64,000 nucleotides of DNA from Enterobacter ludwigii (GTDB taxonomy: Bacteria > Pseudomonadota > Gammaproteobacteria > Enterobacterales > Enterobacteriaceae), in the NCBI GenBank assembly GCA_900068845.1, contig CEFQ01000005.1, positions 124,001 through 188,000 of the forward strand. The letters run 5' to 3'. The notes beneath the pieces were generated by a model that was given only the letters and a program-made list of their open reading frames with translations, was not told where the DNA came from and did not search any database. The translations under genes and the position numbers were made by a program. Shown piece after piece: positions 1 through 7,597 of this stretch (position 1 is its first letter; every line of letters starts with the position of its first letter).

Positions 1-908
1 CAGCAAATGCGTTCGCTGCTAAAGAGTTAACGCCAGAGCAAGCGGCCGCGTTGAAACCATTCGAACGTATTAATATCAGCGGTCGTTTCAATGCCATTGG
101 CGATGCAACAGATGCCATCTCTAAACAAGCCGATGCTAAAGGCGCTGACTCTTTCTATGTTCAGGGTATTAATGACAGCAACGGCAACGGCGGCAACTGG
201 CGCGTAACGGCTGATTTATACAAAGCCAATGCACCAAAAGCCGATGATGCCACTAAATACCGTACCTTCTCCGGTGTGAAAGAGCTGCCGAAAGCAGAAG
301 CTTATCGCCTTGAGCCTTATGATACCGTGTCGGTAAACGGTTTCTTCTCAAGCCAGCCAGACGTTAATGAAGCGATTGCGAAGGCTGCCAAAAATAAAGG
401 TGCTGCTTCGTTCTTTATTGTTCGTCAGGTTGATGCGAACAACGGCGGCAACCAATATGTTACCGCTTACGTTTATAAAGCTGATGCACCAGAGCGTAAG
501 GTGCAGAACACCTCTGATTCGATCCCAGCAGATTCCGAAGCCGGCAAAGCAGCGCTCGCCGCAGGCGGTACAGCTGCAACGAAAGTGGCCATTCCTGGAG
601 TAGCCTCTTCGGATACACCAAGCCGCAACGTGGGTCGTTTCTTCGAAACCCAAAGTTCAACCGGCGAGCGTTATACCGTGAAAACCGCTGATGGCCGCAG
701 CGTACAGGAAGTGAATGCGATTACCGCGGCGCAGATGCAGCCGTTCGATACCATTACCTTCTCCGACCACTTCGGTACGCCAACTGAAATCTCTGAAGCA
801 GTCGGCAAACGCGCAGTGGCAAAAGGGGCTAAGTACTATCACATCACGCGTCAATGGCAGAACCAGAGCGGCGGCAATCTGACCGTCACCGCCGATCTGT
901 TTAAGTAA
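1..908 (+). CDS. ydgH: YdgH-like periplasmic stress protein, 5' truncated by window edge
   Basis: The reading frame is open from base 3 to the TAA at 906-908, about 301 visible residues, so the start and signal peptide lie outside the window. Three copies of the YdgH/BhsA/McbA-like (DUF1471) domain are visible, each opening with a K/L-x-P-[FY]-[ED] turn (LKPFERI, LEPYDTV, MQPFDTI) and closing with a V-T-A-[DY]-[LV]-[YF]-K strand. The triple-domain layout and nearly full length fit E. coli YdgH, an exported protein of unclear molecular role linked to envelope stress and secreted-protein levels. The next gene is ydgI, as in E. coli. Identification rests on domain pattern and synteny; function beyond 'stress-related periplasmic' is not shown. 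Confidence 0.9.
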   Translation, partial: ANAFAAKELTPEQAAALKPFERINISGRFNAIGDATDAISKQADAKGADSFYVQGINDSNGNGGNWRVTADLYKANAPKADDATKYRTFSGVKELPKAEAYRLEPYDTVSVNGFFSSQPDVNEAIAKAAKNKGAASFFIVRQVDANNGGNQYVTAYVYKADAPERKVQNTSDSIPADSEAGKAALAAGGTAATKVAIPGVASSDTPSRNVGRFFETQSSTGERYTVKTADGRSVQEVNAITAAQMQPFDTITFSDHFGTPTEISEAVGKRAVAKGAKYYHITRQWQNQSGGNLTVTADLFK

Positions 909-917
909 TTCTCATTA

Positions 918-942
918 AGGGCGGCGTTCGTCGCCCTCTTCT
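918..942 (+). terminator. Rho-independent terminator after ydgH
   Basis: Stem AGGGCG/CGCCCT (918-923 with 932-937) closes a GC-rich loop and is followed by a pyrimidine-rich CTTCTGTTGTTT tail, 10 bases after the ydgH stop. Stem is short, so efficiency may be moderate. Confidence 0.6.
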
Positions 943-946
943 GTTG

Positions 947-985
947 TTTGCATAATCTCTGCACGATTTTGCATAGTCTTGCATT
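947..985. repeat. Helically phased TGCA direct repeats upstream of ydgI
   Basis: TGCA occurs at 949, 960, 970 and 980, i.e. every 10-11 bp on one face of the helix. Two copies are part of a 12-bp direct repeat, TTTGCATAATCT (947-958) and TTTGCATAGTCT (968-979), which differ at one base and lie 21 bp apart. The array sits 125-160 bp before the ydgI start, a plausible place for an activator or repressor site. The binding protein is unknown. Confidence 0.5.
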
Positions 986-1109
986 GCCTTCCCGTATCGC
1001 ACTCCGTAAAATCTGCCGCCTGTTTTAGGGGATTCCGTTTCAAAGTTGGCTCATTGCCACGCGACACGCTAGCGGAATCGTCACTACCCAGCATACTCTG
1101 CTGCTCAGG

Positions 1110-2510
1110 ATGGGCGTTTTGGATAGAAAATTAGGTCTTAGTGCGCTCACCGCGTTAGTACTCAGCTCGATGCTCGGCGCTGGCGTCTTTAGTCTGCCGC
1201 AAAATATGGCGGCGGTTGCCGGCCCGGCAGCGCTGCTGATCGGCTGGCTGATCACGGGCGTGGGCATCATCTTCCTCTCTCTTGCCATGCTGTTACTGAC
1301 GCGGCTGAAACCGGAGTTGGATGGCGGCATCTTCACTTACGCGCGCGCCGGATTTGGTGAACTGATGGGCTTCTGCTCAGCATGGGGATACTGGCTCTGC
1401 GCGGTCATTGCCAATGTCTCTTATCTGGTGATTGTTTTCTCCGCGCTGAGTTTCTTTACCGACACGCCGGATCGCGTGGTATTTGGCGATGGCAATACCT
1501 GGCAGGCGATGCTTGGCGCATCCGTGCTGCTGTGGATGGTGCACTTTCTGGTGCTGCGCGGGGTACAAACCGCGGCCAGCATTAATTTGCTGGCAACCTT
1601 GGGCAAGTTGGTGCCGCTGCTGCTGTTTGTGGTGCTGGCACTGCTGGCGTTCAATTACGATCGCTTCCGCTTTGATTTCAGCGGCGTCGAGCTCGGTCAG
1701 CCGCTGTGGCAGCAGGTTAAGCAGACCATGCTGATCACCTTATGGGTGTTTATTGGTGTAGAGGGCGCGGTGGTGGTTTCTGCACGTGCGCGCAATAAGA
1801 GAGATGTCGGGCGCGCCACGCTGATGGCCGTGCTTGCCGCGCTACTGGTCTATTTACTGGTGACGCTGCTCTCATTAGGCGTGATACCGCGTGCTGAGCT
1901 GGCGCAGATGCGCAATCCTTCCATGGCGGGTTTAATGAAACACCTGATGGGCGATTGGGGCGATGCGGTGATTGCGGTCGGCTTGATTATCTCGGTGTGC
2001 GGCGCTTATCTGAGTTGGACAATTATGGCCGCTGAAGTACCGTTCCTTGCAGCACAGCAAGGTGCGTTTCCGCGCAGCATCGCGCGCCAGAATCGGCACA
2101 ATTCACCGTCAGCCTCGTTGTGGCTGACGAATGGAAGCGTCCAGGTTTGCCTGATTTTAATCGCCGTCACCGGTGCGGATTACAATACGCTGCTGACCAT
2201 CGCCTCAGAAATGATTTTGGTGCCTTATCTGCTGGTCGGTCTGTATCTGATTAAGGTGGTACGCGGACAAAACAAACCTTGGGCGATGTTTACCGGCATC
2301 GGCGCCAGCGCATATGGCATCTGGCTGTTGTATGCGTCCGGCCCGCTGCATCTGCTGCTTTCGGTGGTGCTGTACGCGCCGGGGTTGCTGTTGTTCTTAT
2401 ACGCACGACGCGGCGGCCGTGGCGACAAACTGTTGTCACAGCTGGAACGCGTTGCGATTGTGTTTTTGATTGCAGCGTCACTGCCTGCGGTATGGCAGCT
2501 GGCTAATTAG
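1110..2510 (+). CDS. ydgI: YdgI, ArcD-type basic amino-acid antiporter (APC superfamily)
   Basis: A 466-residue polytopic inner-membrane protein, close to the 460 residues of E. coli YdgI. The N-terminus has the typical GLSALTALVLSSMLGAGVFS first helix, with the unwound G-A-G substrate-binding motif of APC antiporters, followed by the E-L-D-G-G-I-F-T-Y signature; about 12 membrane segments are apparent. The family exchanges arginine/ornithine or related amino acids; the substrate of YdgI itself is inferred. The ATG at 1110 gives MGVLDRKLG, six residues longer than the E. coli start; an internal start is possible. The 3' end overlaps the convergent small gene by 4 bp. In E. coli folM and ydgC follow; here both are absent. 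Confidence 0.88.
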   Translation: MGVLDRKLGLSALTALVLSSMLGAGVFSLPQNMAAVAGPAALLIGWLITGVGIIFLSLAMLLLTRLKPELDGGIFTYARAGFGELMGFCSAWGYWLCAVIANVSYLVIVFSALSFFTDTPDRVVFGDGNTWQAMLGASVLLWMVHFLVLRGVQTAASINLLATLGKLVPLLLFVVLALLAFNYDRFRFDFSGVELGQPLWQQVKQTMLITLWVFIGVEGAVVVSARARNKRDVGRATLMAVLAALLVYLLVTLLSLGVIPRAELAQMRNPSMAGLMKHLMGDWGDAVIAVGLIISVCGAYLSWTIMAAEVPFLAAQQGAFPRSIARQNRHNSPSASLWLTNGSVQVCLILIAVTGADYNTLLTIASEMILVPYLLVGLYLIKVVRGQNKPWAMFTGIGASAYGIWLLYASGPLHLLLSVVLYAPGLLLFLYARRGGRGDKLLSQLERVAIVFLIAASLPAVWQLAN

Positions 2511-2920
2511 TGCGGTTGGACAGGAATAGAAACGCACAGCAGGTCTTCCTGCTGTGTCAGATTTAGCGGCTTACGGTATTCCTGATGAATAGCGTCAAGC
2601 TGCTCTGCTGACAACGGATACGGCAGCTGAATATCAAAGCGACTGATGTGTTGCTGCTCGGCTAAGGTGATGAGACGCGCAATATTAATCTCGTCGCTCA
2701 CCTGCGTTGAAATGATTTGTAATGCTAAATCTTTAAGATGATCGTCGCTGGCCTGAAGGTTGTGCGCTGATTTACGCGTCACCATGCCAAAAATAGGCAT
2801 TACGCCGTAGATGGCGTCGACAAAACTCCAGCGTTTTTTACAGGAAGCGGAAAGAAAATCACTGTAATTGAAGCAGATGCGATCACTGTATCCGGCTGAA
2901 GCCAGCTCTTTATCAGTCAC
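2507..2920 (-). CDS. Hypothetical protein, unknown family
   Basis: A 137-residue frame. I chose the GTG at 2920 because a perfect AGGAGG lies 9 bases upstream; the open frame continues to a GTG at 2989 without a ribosome-binding site. No signal peptide or membrane segment is obvious. The C-terminal half looks alpha/beta soluble (LITLAEQQHISRFDIQLPYP). I do not recognise the family. It lies convergent to ydgI (stops overlap by 4 bp) and divergent from rstA with about 175 bp between the starts, in the place held by folM-ydgC in E. coli. The intergenic region could hold promoters for both directions; a regulatory link with RstAB is possible but not shown. Confidence 0.7.
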   Translation of the reverse strand: MTDKELASAGYSDRICFNYSDFLSASCKKRWSFVDAIYGVMPIFGMVTRKSAHNLQASDDHLKDLALQIISTQVSDEINIARLITLAEQQHISRFDIQLPYPLSAEQLDAIHQEYRKPLNLTQQEDLLCVSIPVQPH

Positions 2921-3062
2921 CCTCGCACTCCTCCTGTTTTTCGTTACGGTTCCGAACCTTGCGCTACAACGCGCCGCTAATAATGGCACATTTCACGGTA
3001 TACATACCAGTAACGCAGGGATATTTCGTGCGGTAGCGTAGAGCTCAGGACCAGGAAAAGCT

Positions 3063-3125
3063 ATGCTGCTGAGATTCTCACCCGTCACAGTGAATTATGA
3101 ACAAAATCGTCTATGTGGAAGATGA
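3063..3125 (+). other. Possible 20-codon upstream ORF overlapping the rstA start
   Basis: ATG at 3063 has a good Shine-Dalgarno (AGGA at 3053-3056, six bases away), whereas the rstA ATG at 3097 has almost none (GTGA). The small frame encodes MLLRFSPVTVNYEQNRLCGR and ends inside rstA in another frame. It could couple or damp rstA translation. Only the sequence arrangement is seen; no function is established. Confidence 0.3.
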
Positions 3126-3822
3126 GCCAGAAGTGGGCGAACTGATCGCCGCTTACCTTGGCCGCCACGATATTGAAGTTATTGTTGAAACGCGCGGTGA
3201 CCGCGCCGAAGCCACCATCGCCCTTCACGACCCCGATTTAGTGATGCTGGATATTATGTTACCCGGCAAAGATGGCATGACATTGTGCCGCGATCTGCGA
3301 GCCAGCTGGCAAGGTCCGATAGTGCTGCTCACCTCGCTCGACAGCGACATGAACCACATTCTGTCGCTGGAAATGGGCGCTAACGATTACATCCTCAAAA
3401 CCACGCCACCCGCTGTATTGCTGGCGCGCCTGCGTTTGCATCTGCGCCAGGCACATGTCGGCCAACCAGACGTCGCGCCCGCCATGCAAAGCTCCCAGCG
3501 CGTGCTGCGTTTTGGCTCATTGACCATTGACTCGCTCAATCGTCAGGTGACGCTATTTGAGGAGAATATTGTGCTGTCGACTGCTGATTTCGATCTGCTG
3601 TGGGAACTGGCCAATCATGCCGGACAAATCCTCAACCGTGACGCACTGCTCAAAACCCTGCGCGGCGTAACGTACGATGGCATGGATCGCAGTATCGACG
3701 TAGCGATTTCACGTCTGCGCAAAAAGCTTTACGACAGCGCCACCGAGCCCTTCCGCATTAAAACCATTCGTAACAAAGGTTATCTGTTCGCGCCGCAAGC
3801 CTGGGATACCCGCTCCGCATGA
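3097..3822 (+). CDS. rstA: RstA, OmpR-family response regulator
   Basis: A 241-residue response regulator closely matching E. coli RstA over its whole length. Receiver domain at residues 1-115: acidic pocket E8-D9-E10, phospho-acceptor D52 in LDIMLPGKDG, T79 and K101 (DYILKTTPP). The winged-helix DNA-binding domain occupies about 135-235, ending in the recognition segment VAISRLRKKL and the wing KTIRNKGYLFAP. RstA is activated by RstB; in E. coli its gene is under PhoP control and it controls asr among others. The asr gene lies 3 kb downstream here with a matching RstA box. The ATG start aligns with the family but has a weak ribosome-binding site. It overlaps rstB by 4 bp. Confidence 0.97.
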   Translation: MNKIVYVEDEPEVGELIAAYLGRHDIEVIVETRGDRAEATIALHDPDLVMLDIMLPGKDGMTLCRDLRASWQGPIVLLTSLDSDMNHILSLEMGANDYILKTTPPAVLLARLRLHLRQAHVGQPDVAPAMQSSQRVLRFGSLTIDSLNRQVTLFEENIVLSTADFDLLWELANHAGQILNRDALLKTLRGVTYDGMDRSIDVAISRLRKKLYDSATEPFRIKTIRNKGYLFAPQAWDTRSA

Positions 3823-5129
3823 GAAAGCTCTTTATTCAGTTCTATTTGCTGCTGTTCGTCTGTTTTTTGGTGATGACGCTGCTGGTTGGGCTGGTGTACA
3901 AATTCACCGCCGAACGCGCCGGACGCCAGTCGATGAACGATTTGATGGCCAGCTCGCTGTTCCTGATGCGTAGCGAACTGCGCGAGATCCCACCGCGCGA
4001 CTGGGGCAAAACCATTCGCAGCCTCGATCTCGATTTGTCGTTCGATCTGAATATTGAACCGATGAGCAAATATCAGCTGGGTGACGCGGACATGAAGCGC
4101 CTGCGCGCCGGTGAAATTGTCGCGATTGACGATCAATACACCTTCTTGCAGCACATCCCGCGCAGCCATTATGTGCTTTCCGTTGGCCCGATCCCCTATC
4201 TTTTTTACCTGCATCAGATGCGCATTCTGGATATCGCGCTGCTGGCGTTTATCGGCATGTCGCTGGCGCTGCCGGTGTTTATCTGGCTGCGTCCGCACTG
4301 GCAAGAGATGCAGCGATTAGAAAAAGCCGCGCAGCGCTTTGGCCGTGGCGAACTGGACGTGCGCACCCATTTTGAAAGCACCTCCAGTCTGTACAGTCTC
4401 GGTGTGGCCTTTAATCAGATGGCCGATAACATCAATACGCTGGTTGCCAGCAAGAAACAGCTGATTGACGGCATCGCCCACGAGTTGCGCACGCCGCTGG
4501 TGCGCCTGCGTTACCGGCTGGAGATGAGTGATAACCTCACCGAAGCCGAATCCGCTGCACTGAACCGCGATGTCGGCCAGCTGGAAAGTTTGATTGAAGA
4601 ACTGCTGACCTATGCGCGACTCGACCGGCCACGCGTTGATCTCCATCTGCAATCCTTCGATCTGGCGCAATGGTTGCGTGTGCATATTGAAGATGTGCAA
4701 ACCATGAACCCGCAGACACAGATTACGCTCGATATTCCGCAGTTGGAGAACGTCGGCAGCGCTGATACACGTTTGATGGAACGCGTACTGGATAATCTGG
4801 TGAATAACGCGCTGCGTTATGCGCAACAGCGGTTGCGCGTCAGCTTATGGTTTGATGGCGCGCTGGGCTGTTTGCAGGTGGAAGACGACGGCCCGGGCAT
4901 TCCGCAGGAAGAGCGCGCCCGCGTGTTTGAACCTTTTGTTCGCCTCGATCCCAGCCGCGATCGTGCCACCGGCGGATGTGGTTTAGGTCTGGCGATCGTG
5001 CACTCTATTGCGCTGGCCATGCAGGGAAGTGTCTCCATTGAGAGCAGCCCGTTAGGCGGCGCCAGCGTTCGCTTTTGCTGGCCGGTTGATCTACCCTTGC
5101 GAGACATTGCGCCACGCTTACCGTCATAA
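3819..5129 (+). CDS. rstB: RstB, membrane sensor histidine kinase
   Basis: A 436-residue kinase (E. coli RstB 433). Transmembrane helix 1 spans about 6-27, a short periplasmic sensor about 28-135, transmembrane helix 2 about 136-157, then a HAMP linker to about 210. The H-box IAHELRTPLVRLR carries the autophosphorylated H221. N-box (LDNLVNNALRYA), G1 (VEDDGPGIP) and G2 (GGCGLGLAI) ATP-binding motifs follow. It phosphorylates RstA and is translationally coupled to it (ATGA overlap). Downstream the E. coli gene order breaks: tus and fumCA are not present, and an M32 carboxypeptidase gene follows after 12 bases, probably in the same transcript. Confidence 0.97.
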   Translation: MRKLFIQFYLLLFVCFLVMTLLVGLVYKFTAERAGRQSMNDLMASSLFLMRSELREIPPRDWGKTIRSLDLDLSFDLNIEPMSKYQLGDADMKRLRAGEIVAIDDQYTFLQHIPRSHYVLSVGPIPYLFYLHQMRILDIALLAFIGMSLALPVFIWLRPHWQEMQRLEKAAQRFGRGELDVRTHFESTSSLYSLGVAFNQMADNINTLVASKKQLIDGIAHELRTPLVRLRYRLEMSDNLTEAESAALNRDVGQLESLIEELLTYARLDRPRVDLHLQSFDLAQWLRVHIEDVQTMNPQTQITLDIPQLENVGSADTRLMERVLDNLVNNALRYAQQRLRVSLWFDGALGCLQVEDDGPGIPQEERARVFEPFVRLDPSRDRATGGCGLGLAIVHSIALAMQGSVSIESSPLGGASVRFCWPVDLPLRDIAPRLPS

Positions 5130-5141
5130 GGAGCTTTTTAC

Positions 5142-6629
5142 GTGACTTCAGCTTATCAAGAACTTAGCCGCACTTTTCAGCGTCTCTCCCGCTTTGGCCA
5201 TTTAGGCGCCATTGCCGGTGTCGATATGCAAACTACCATGCCGCCGGGCGGCAGCCAGGCACGCGGTGAAGCAATGGCCGAACTGAGCGTATTCATGCAC
5301 GAAGTGCTGACCGATAAACGCCTTGGCGGATTATTTGATGCGGCACAGCAGGAATCGCTGAATGATGTCGAGCAGGTTAACCTGAGCGAAATGCAGCGCG
5401 CATGGCAGCAAGCGACGCTGCTGCCTGCTTCATTGGTGGAAGCAAAATCGCTGGCGGGTTCGCGCTGTGAACACGCGTGGCGTCAGCAGCGTCCGGCTAA
5501 CGACTGGCAAGGTTTTTCCGCCAATCTGAAAGAGGTGGTAAAGCTGAGTCGTGAAGAGGCGCAGCTGCGTGCCGATGCGCTGGGCGTTTCCCGCTACGAT
5601 GCACTGCTGGATGTGTTTGAGCCTGGCATGACCAGCGCGCAGCTGGATCAAACCTTTGGCGAGTTGAAAACCTGGTTGCCCGATCTATTGCAACAAGCCG
5701 TGGCGAAGCAGCAGCAAACGCCTATCGCTCAGCCAGTGGGTCCGTTCGCCATCGAATCACAAAAACAATTGGGTCTGAGCGTGATGAAAACGCTGGGCTT
5801 CGATTTCAATCACGGTCGTTTAGATGTCAGTGCGCATCCGTTCTGCGGCGGCGTGCCGGAAGATGTGCGCATTACCACGCGTTACAACGAGAACGACTTC
5901 CTAAGCGCCATGATGGGCGTGATCCATGAAACCGGTCATGCGCGCTACGAACAAAATCTGCCGCAACAGTGGCGCGGACAGCCGGTCGCGCAAGCGCGTT
6001 CTACCGCGATTCATGAGTCGCAAAGCCTGTTTATGGAGATGCAACTGGGACGCAGTAAGGCTTTCCTGCAGCATATTCATCCGCAGGTGGTGGCGCTGAT
6101 GGGCGATCAGCCTGCGCTGGCGTTAAACAACTTTATCCGTCAGACGCAGCGCGTGAAGCCGGGCTTTATTCGCGTCGATGCAGATGAGTTGAGCTATCCG
6201 GCGCACGTGATTTTACGTTACGAGATCGAGCGCGCGCTGATTGAGGGCGAGATTGAAGTGGATGATATCCCGGCGCTGTGGGACGAGAAGATGCAGCAAT
6301 CTTTGGGCATTGATACACGCGGTAACTATCGCGACGGCTGCATGCAGGATATTCACTGGACCGACGGTGCGTTTGGCTATTTCCCGACTTATACCCTGGG
6401 CGCGATGTACGCCGCGCAGCTGTTCCAGGCGGTGAAACGTGCGATTCCGCAGGTCGAGACGCTGATCCAGCAAGGTGAGCTCCAGCCGGTGTTTGACTGG
6501 TTACAGCAGAACATCTGGCAGCACGGCAGCCGTTTCCCAACGCAGCAGCTGCTGATCAATGCCACTGGCGAAGCGCTGAATCCGCACTATTTCCGTCAGC
6601 ACCTTGAACAACGTTATCTGTCTGAGTAA
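5142..6629 (+). CDS. M32-family (Taq-type) metallocarboxypeptidase
   Basis: A 495-residue cytoplasmic zinc carboxypeptidase. The family signature HETGH is at 262-266 (H262 and H266 zinc ligands, E263 catalytic), and the third ligand region IHESQS has E292; the conserved D-V-R-I-T-T-R-Y segment precedes the HEXXH and a C-terminal LSYPAHVILRYEIER follows. Members trim C-terminal residues from peptides in the cell. The start, GTG at 5142, has AAGGAG 8-9 bases upstream. It lies 12 bases after rstB, so co-transcription with rstAB is likely, though a functional link with RstA is not known. E. coli K-12 has no gene in this position. Confidence 0.93.
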   Translation: MTSAYQELSRTFQRLSRFGHLGAIAGVDMQTTMPPGGSQARGEAMAELSVFMHEVLTDKRLGGLFDAAQQESLNDVEQVNLSEMQRAWQQATLLPASLVEAKSLAGSRCEHAWRQQRPANDWQGFSANLKEVVKLSREEAQLRADALGVSRYDALLDVFEPGMTSAQLDQTFGELKTWLPDLLQQAVAKQQQTPIAQPVGPFAIESQKQLGLSVMKTLGFDFNHGRLDVSAHPFCGGVPEDVRITTRYNENDFLSAMMGVIHETGHARYEQNLPQQWRGQPVAQARSTAIHESQSLFMEMQLGRSKAFLQHIHPQVVALMGDQPALALNNFIRQTQRVKPGFIRVDADELSYPAHVILRYEIERALIEGEIEVDDIPALWDEKMQQSLGIDTRGNYRDGCMQDIHWTDGAFGYFPTYTLGAMYAAQLFQAVKRAIPQVETLIQQGELQPVFDWLQQNIWQHGSRFPTQQLLINATGEALNPHYFRQHLEQRYLSE

Positions 6630-6636
6630 ACTGCGC

Positions 6637-6660
6637 GGCGGCCCATGCGGCCGCCCTTTT
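6637..6660 (+). terminator. Terminator of the rstAB-carboxypeptidase unit
   Basis: Perfect 7-bp GC stem GGCGGCC/GGCCGCC (6637-6643, 6649-6655) followed by CTTTTC, directly after the carboxypeptidase stop. Confidence 0.75.
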
Positions 6661-6681
6661 CACTTCCTTTCCGCCGCTTTG

Positions 6682-6695
6682 TACAATCCGTTACA
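6682..6695 (+). promoter_or_regulatory. RstA box upstream of asr
   Basis: TACAATCCGTTACA matches the described RstA consensus TACA-N4-GTTACA (published form TACATNTNGTTACA) at both conserved half-sites. A candidate -10 TATAGT lies at 6738-6743 with no good -35, as expected for an activator-dependent promoter; the box is then centred near -60. In E. coli RstA and PhoB control asr, so this fits known regulation. Confidence 0.75.
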
Positions 6696-6799
6696 CGCCG
6701 ATACCAATGCCTCACGGAAAGCCTCGATTGTTTTTCATATAGTGTTTTCACCGGCCCCGCAGTGGGCTACACATGAAAAAATAGTTCGAGGATTTTGCA

Positions 6800-7318
6800 A
6801 TGAAAAAATTATTTGCACTGGTGATCGCCGCTGCTATGGGTATGTCTTCTGTTGCTTTCGCTGCTGAAACTACAGCTGCTCCTGCCACTGCAGCAACTAC
6901 TGCTGCTCCAGCGAAACACAAAGCAGTACATCACAAGAAACCTGCTGCTCAAAAAGCGCAGGCGGCTAAGAAGCACAAGAAAGTAGAGAAGAAAGCGCCA
7001 GCTGCACAGAAAGCCCAAGCCGCTAAAAAGCACCACAAAAAAGCAACCAAGCCAGCTGCACAGAAAGCCCAGGCTGCTAAAAAACACCACAAAGCAACCA
7101 AGCCAGCTGCACAGAAAGCCCAGGCTGCTAAAAAGCACCACAAAGCAACCAAGCCAGCTGCGCAGAAAGCCCAGGCTGCTAAAAAGCACCACAAAGCAAC
7201 CAAGCCAGCTGCGCAGAAAGCCCAGGCTGCTAAAAAGCATCACAAAGTAACCAAGCCAGCTGCACAGAAAGCCCAGGCTGCTAAAAAGCATCACAAAGTG
7301 AAAAAAGCGGCTAAATAA
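6800..7318 (+). CDS. asr: Asr, acid-shock periplasmic protein with expanded repeats
   Basis: A 172-residue exported protein, longer than E. coli Asr (about 102). Signal peptide [21 protein letters not shown] is cleaved near A21-A22. The mature part is extremely rich in Lys, Ala and His, built from seven copies of [12 protein letters not shown] followed by a short HK-T-K linker. The family is made in large amounts at low pH and is thought to protect periplasmic proteins by its basic charge. The start ATG has GAGG 9 bases upstream. An RstA box precedes the gene and a strong hairpin follows it, then ydgU, the same order as in E. coli. The extra length is entirely due to repeat copies. Confidence 0.95.
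   Translation: MKKLFALVIAAAMGMSSVAFAAETTAAPATAATTAAPAKHKAVHHKKPAAQKAQAAKKHKKVEKKAPAAQKAQAAKKHHKKATKPAAQKAQAAKKHHKATKPAAQKAQAAKKHHKATKPAAQKAQAAKKHHKATKPAAQKAQAAKKHHKVTKPAAQKAQAAKKHHKVKKAAK
6941..7300 (+). repeat. In-frame tandem repeats inside asr (51-bp unit)
   Basis: Seven tandem units; the central ones are exactly 51 bp (17 codons) and nearly identical at DNA level, differing by a few silent changes (for example GCA/GCG, CAC/CAT). The first two units are more diverged and slightly longer. Such identity suggests recent expansion by slippage or unequal recombination, so copy number may vary between strains. Confidence 0.9.
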
Positions 7319-7356
7319 GACACTCCTTTAGCGCCAACACCGTATTGATGATTGAA

Positions 7357-7381
7357 AACACCCGGTTATGCCGGGTGTTTA
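7357..7381 (+). terminator. Terminator after asr
   Basis: Stem AACACCCGG/CCGGGTGTT (loop TTATG) ends in TTTATTT. It lies between asr and ydgU, so it should reduce read-through into ydgU rather than block it wholly. Confidence 0.8.
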
Positions 7382-7400
7382 TTTACTGGAGTAGCGAAAA

Positions 7401-7481
7401 ATGGTGCGTCGCTATCGCTTCGAAATTATTCTGATTGTGATGATCCTCTGTGGCATAGTTGCTGCCAGCTTTTTTATCTAG
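7401..7481 (+). CDS. ydgU: YdgU, 26-residue single-pass membrane protein
   Basis: The frame encodes MVRRYRFEIILIVMILCGIV followed by AASFFI and a TAG stop. A basic N-terminus (RRYR) followed by about 20 hydrophobic residues is the usual plan of small inner-membrane proteins. E. coli has the similar small protein YdgU (about 27 residues, same RYRFE start) directly after asr, so position and sequence agree. GGAG lies 11 bases before the ATG. Expression probably depends on read-through of the asr terminator, making it acid-inducible. Its role is unknown. Confidence 0.8.
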   Translation: MVRRYRFEIILIVMILCGIVAASFFI

Positions 7482-7597
7482 TCGTTGTAGCGCGCTGATT
7501 ACTCCAATATTTCTCCCTTTTTCACCGCTCACCGACTATAGTTATCGCTCAAGCGTGATGACAATAACCTCTACTTATTCTCGCCATTGAGAGAACT

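Noticed and set aside
6809..7294. Antisense frame with repeated [10 protein letters not shown] over asr, and CRISPR-like repeat spacing
   Set aside because: The regularity comes from the in-frame Asr repeats; units are contiguous without unique spacers, so neither a second gene nor a CRISPR array.
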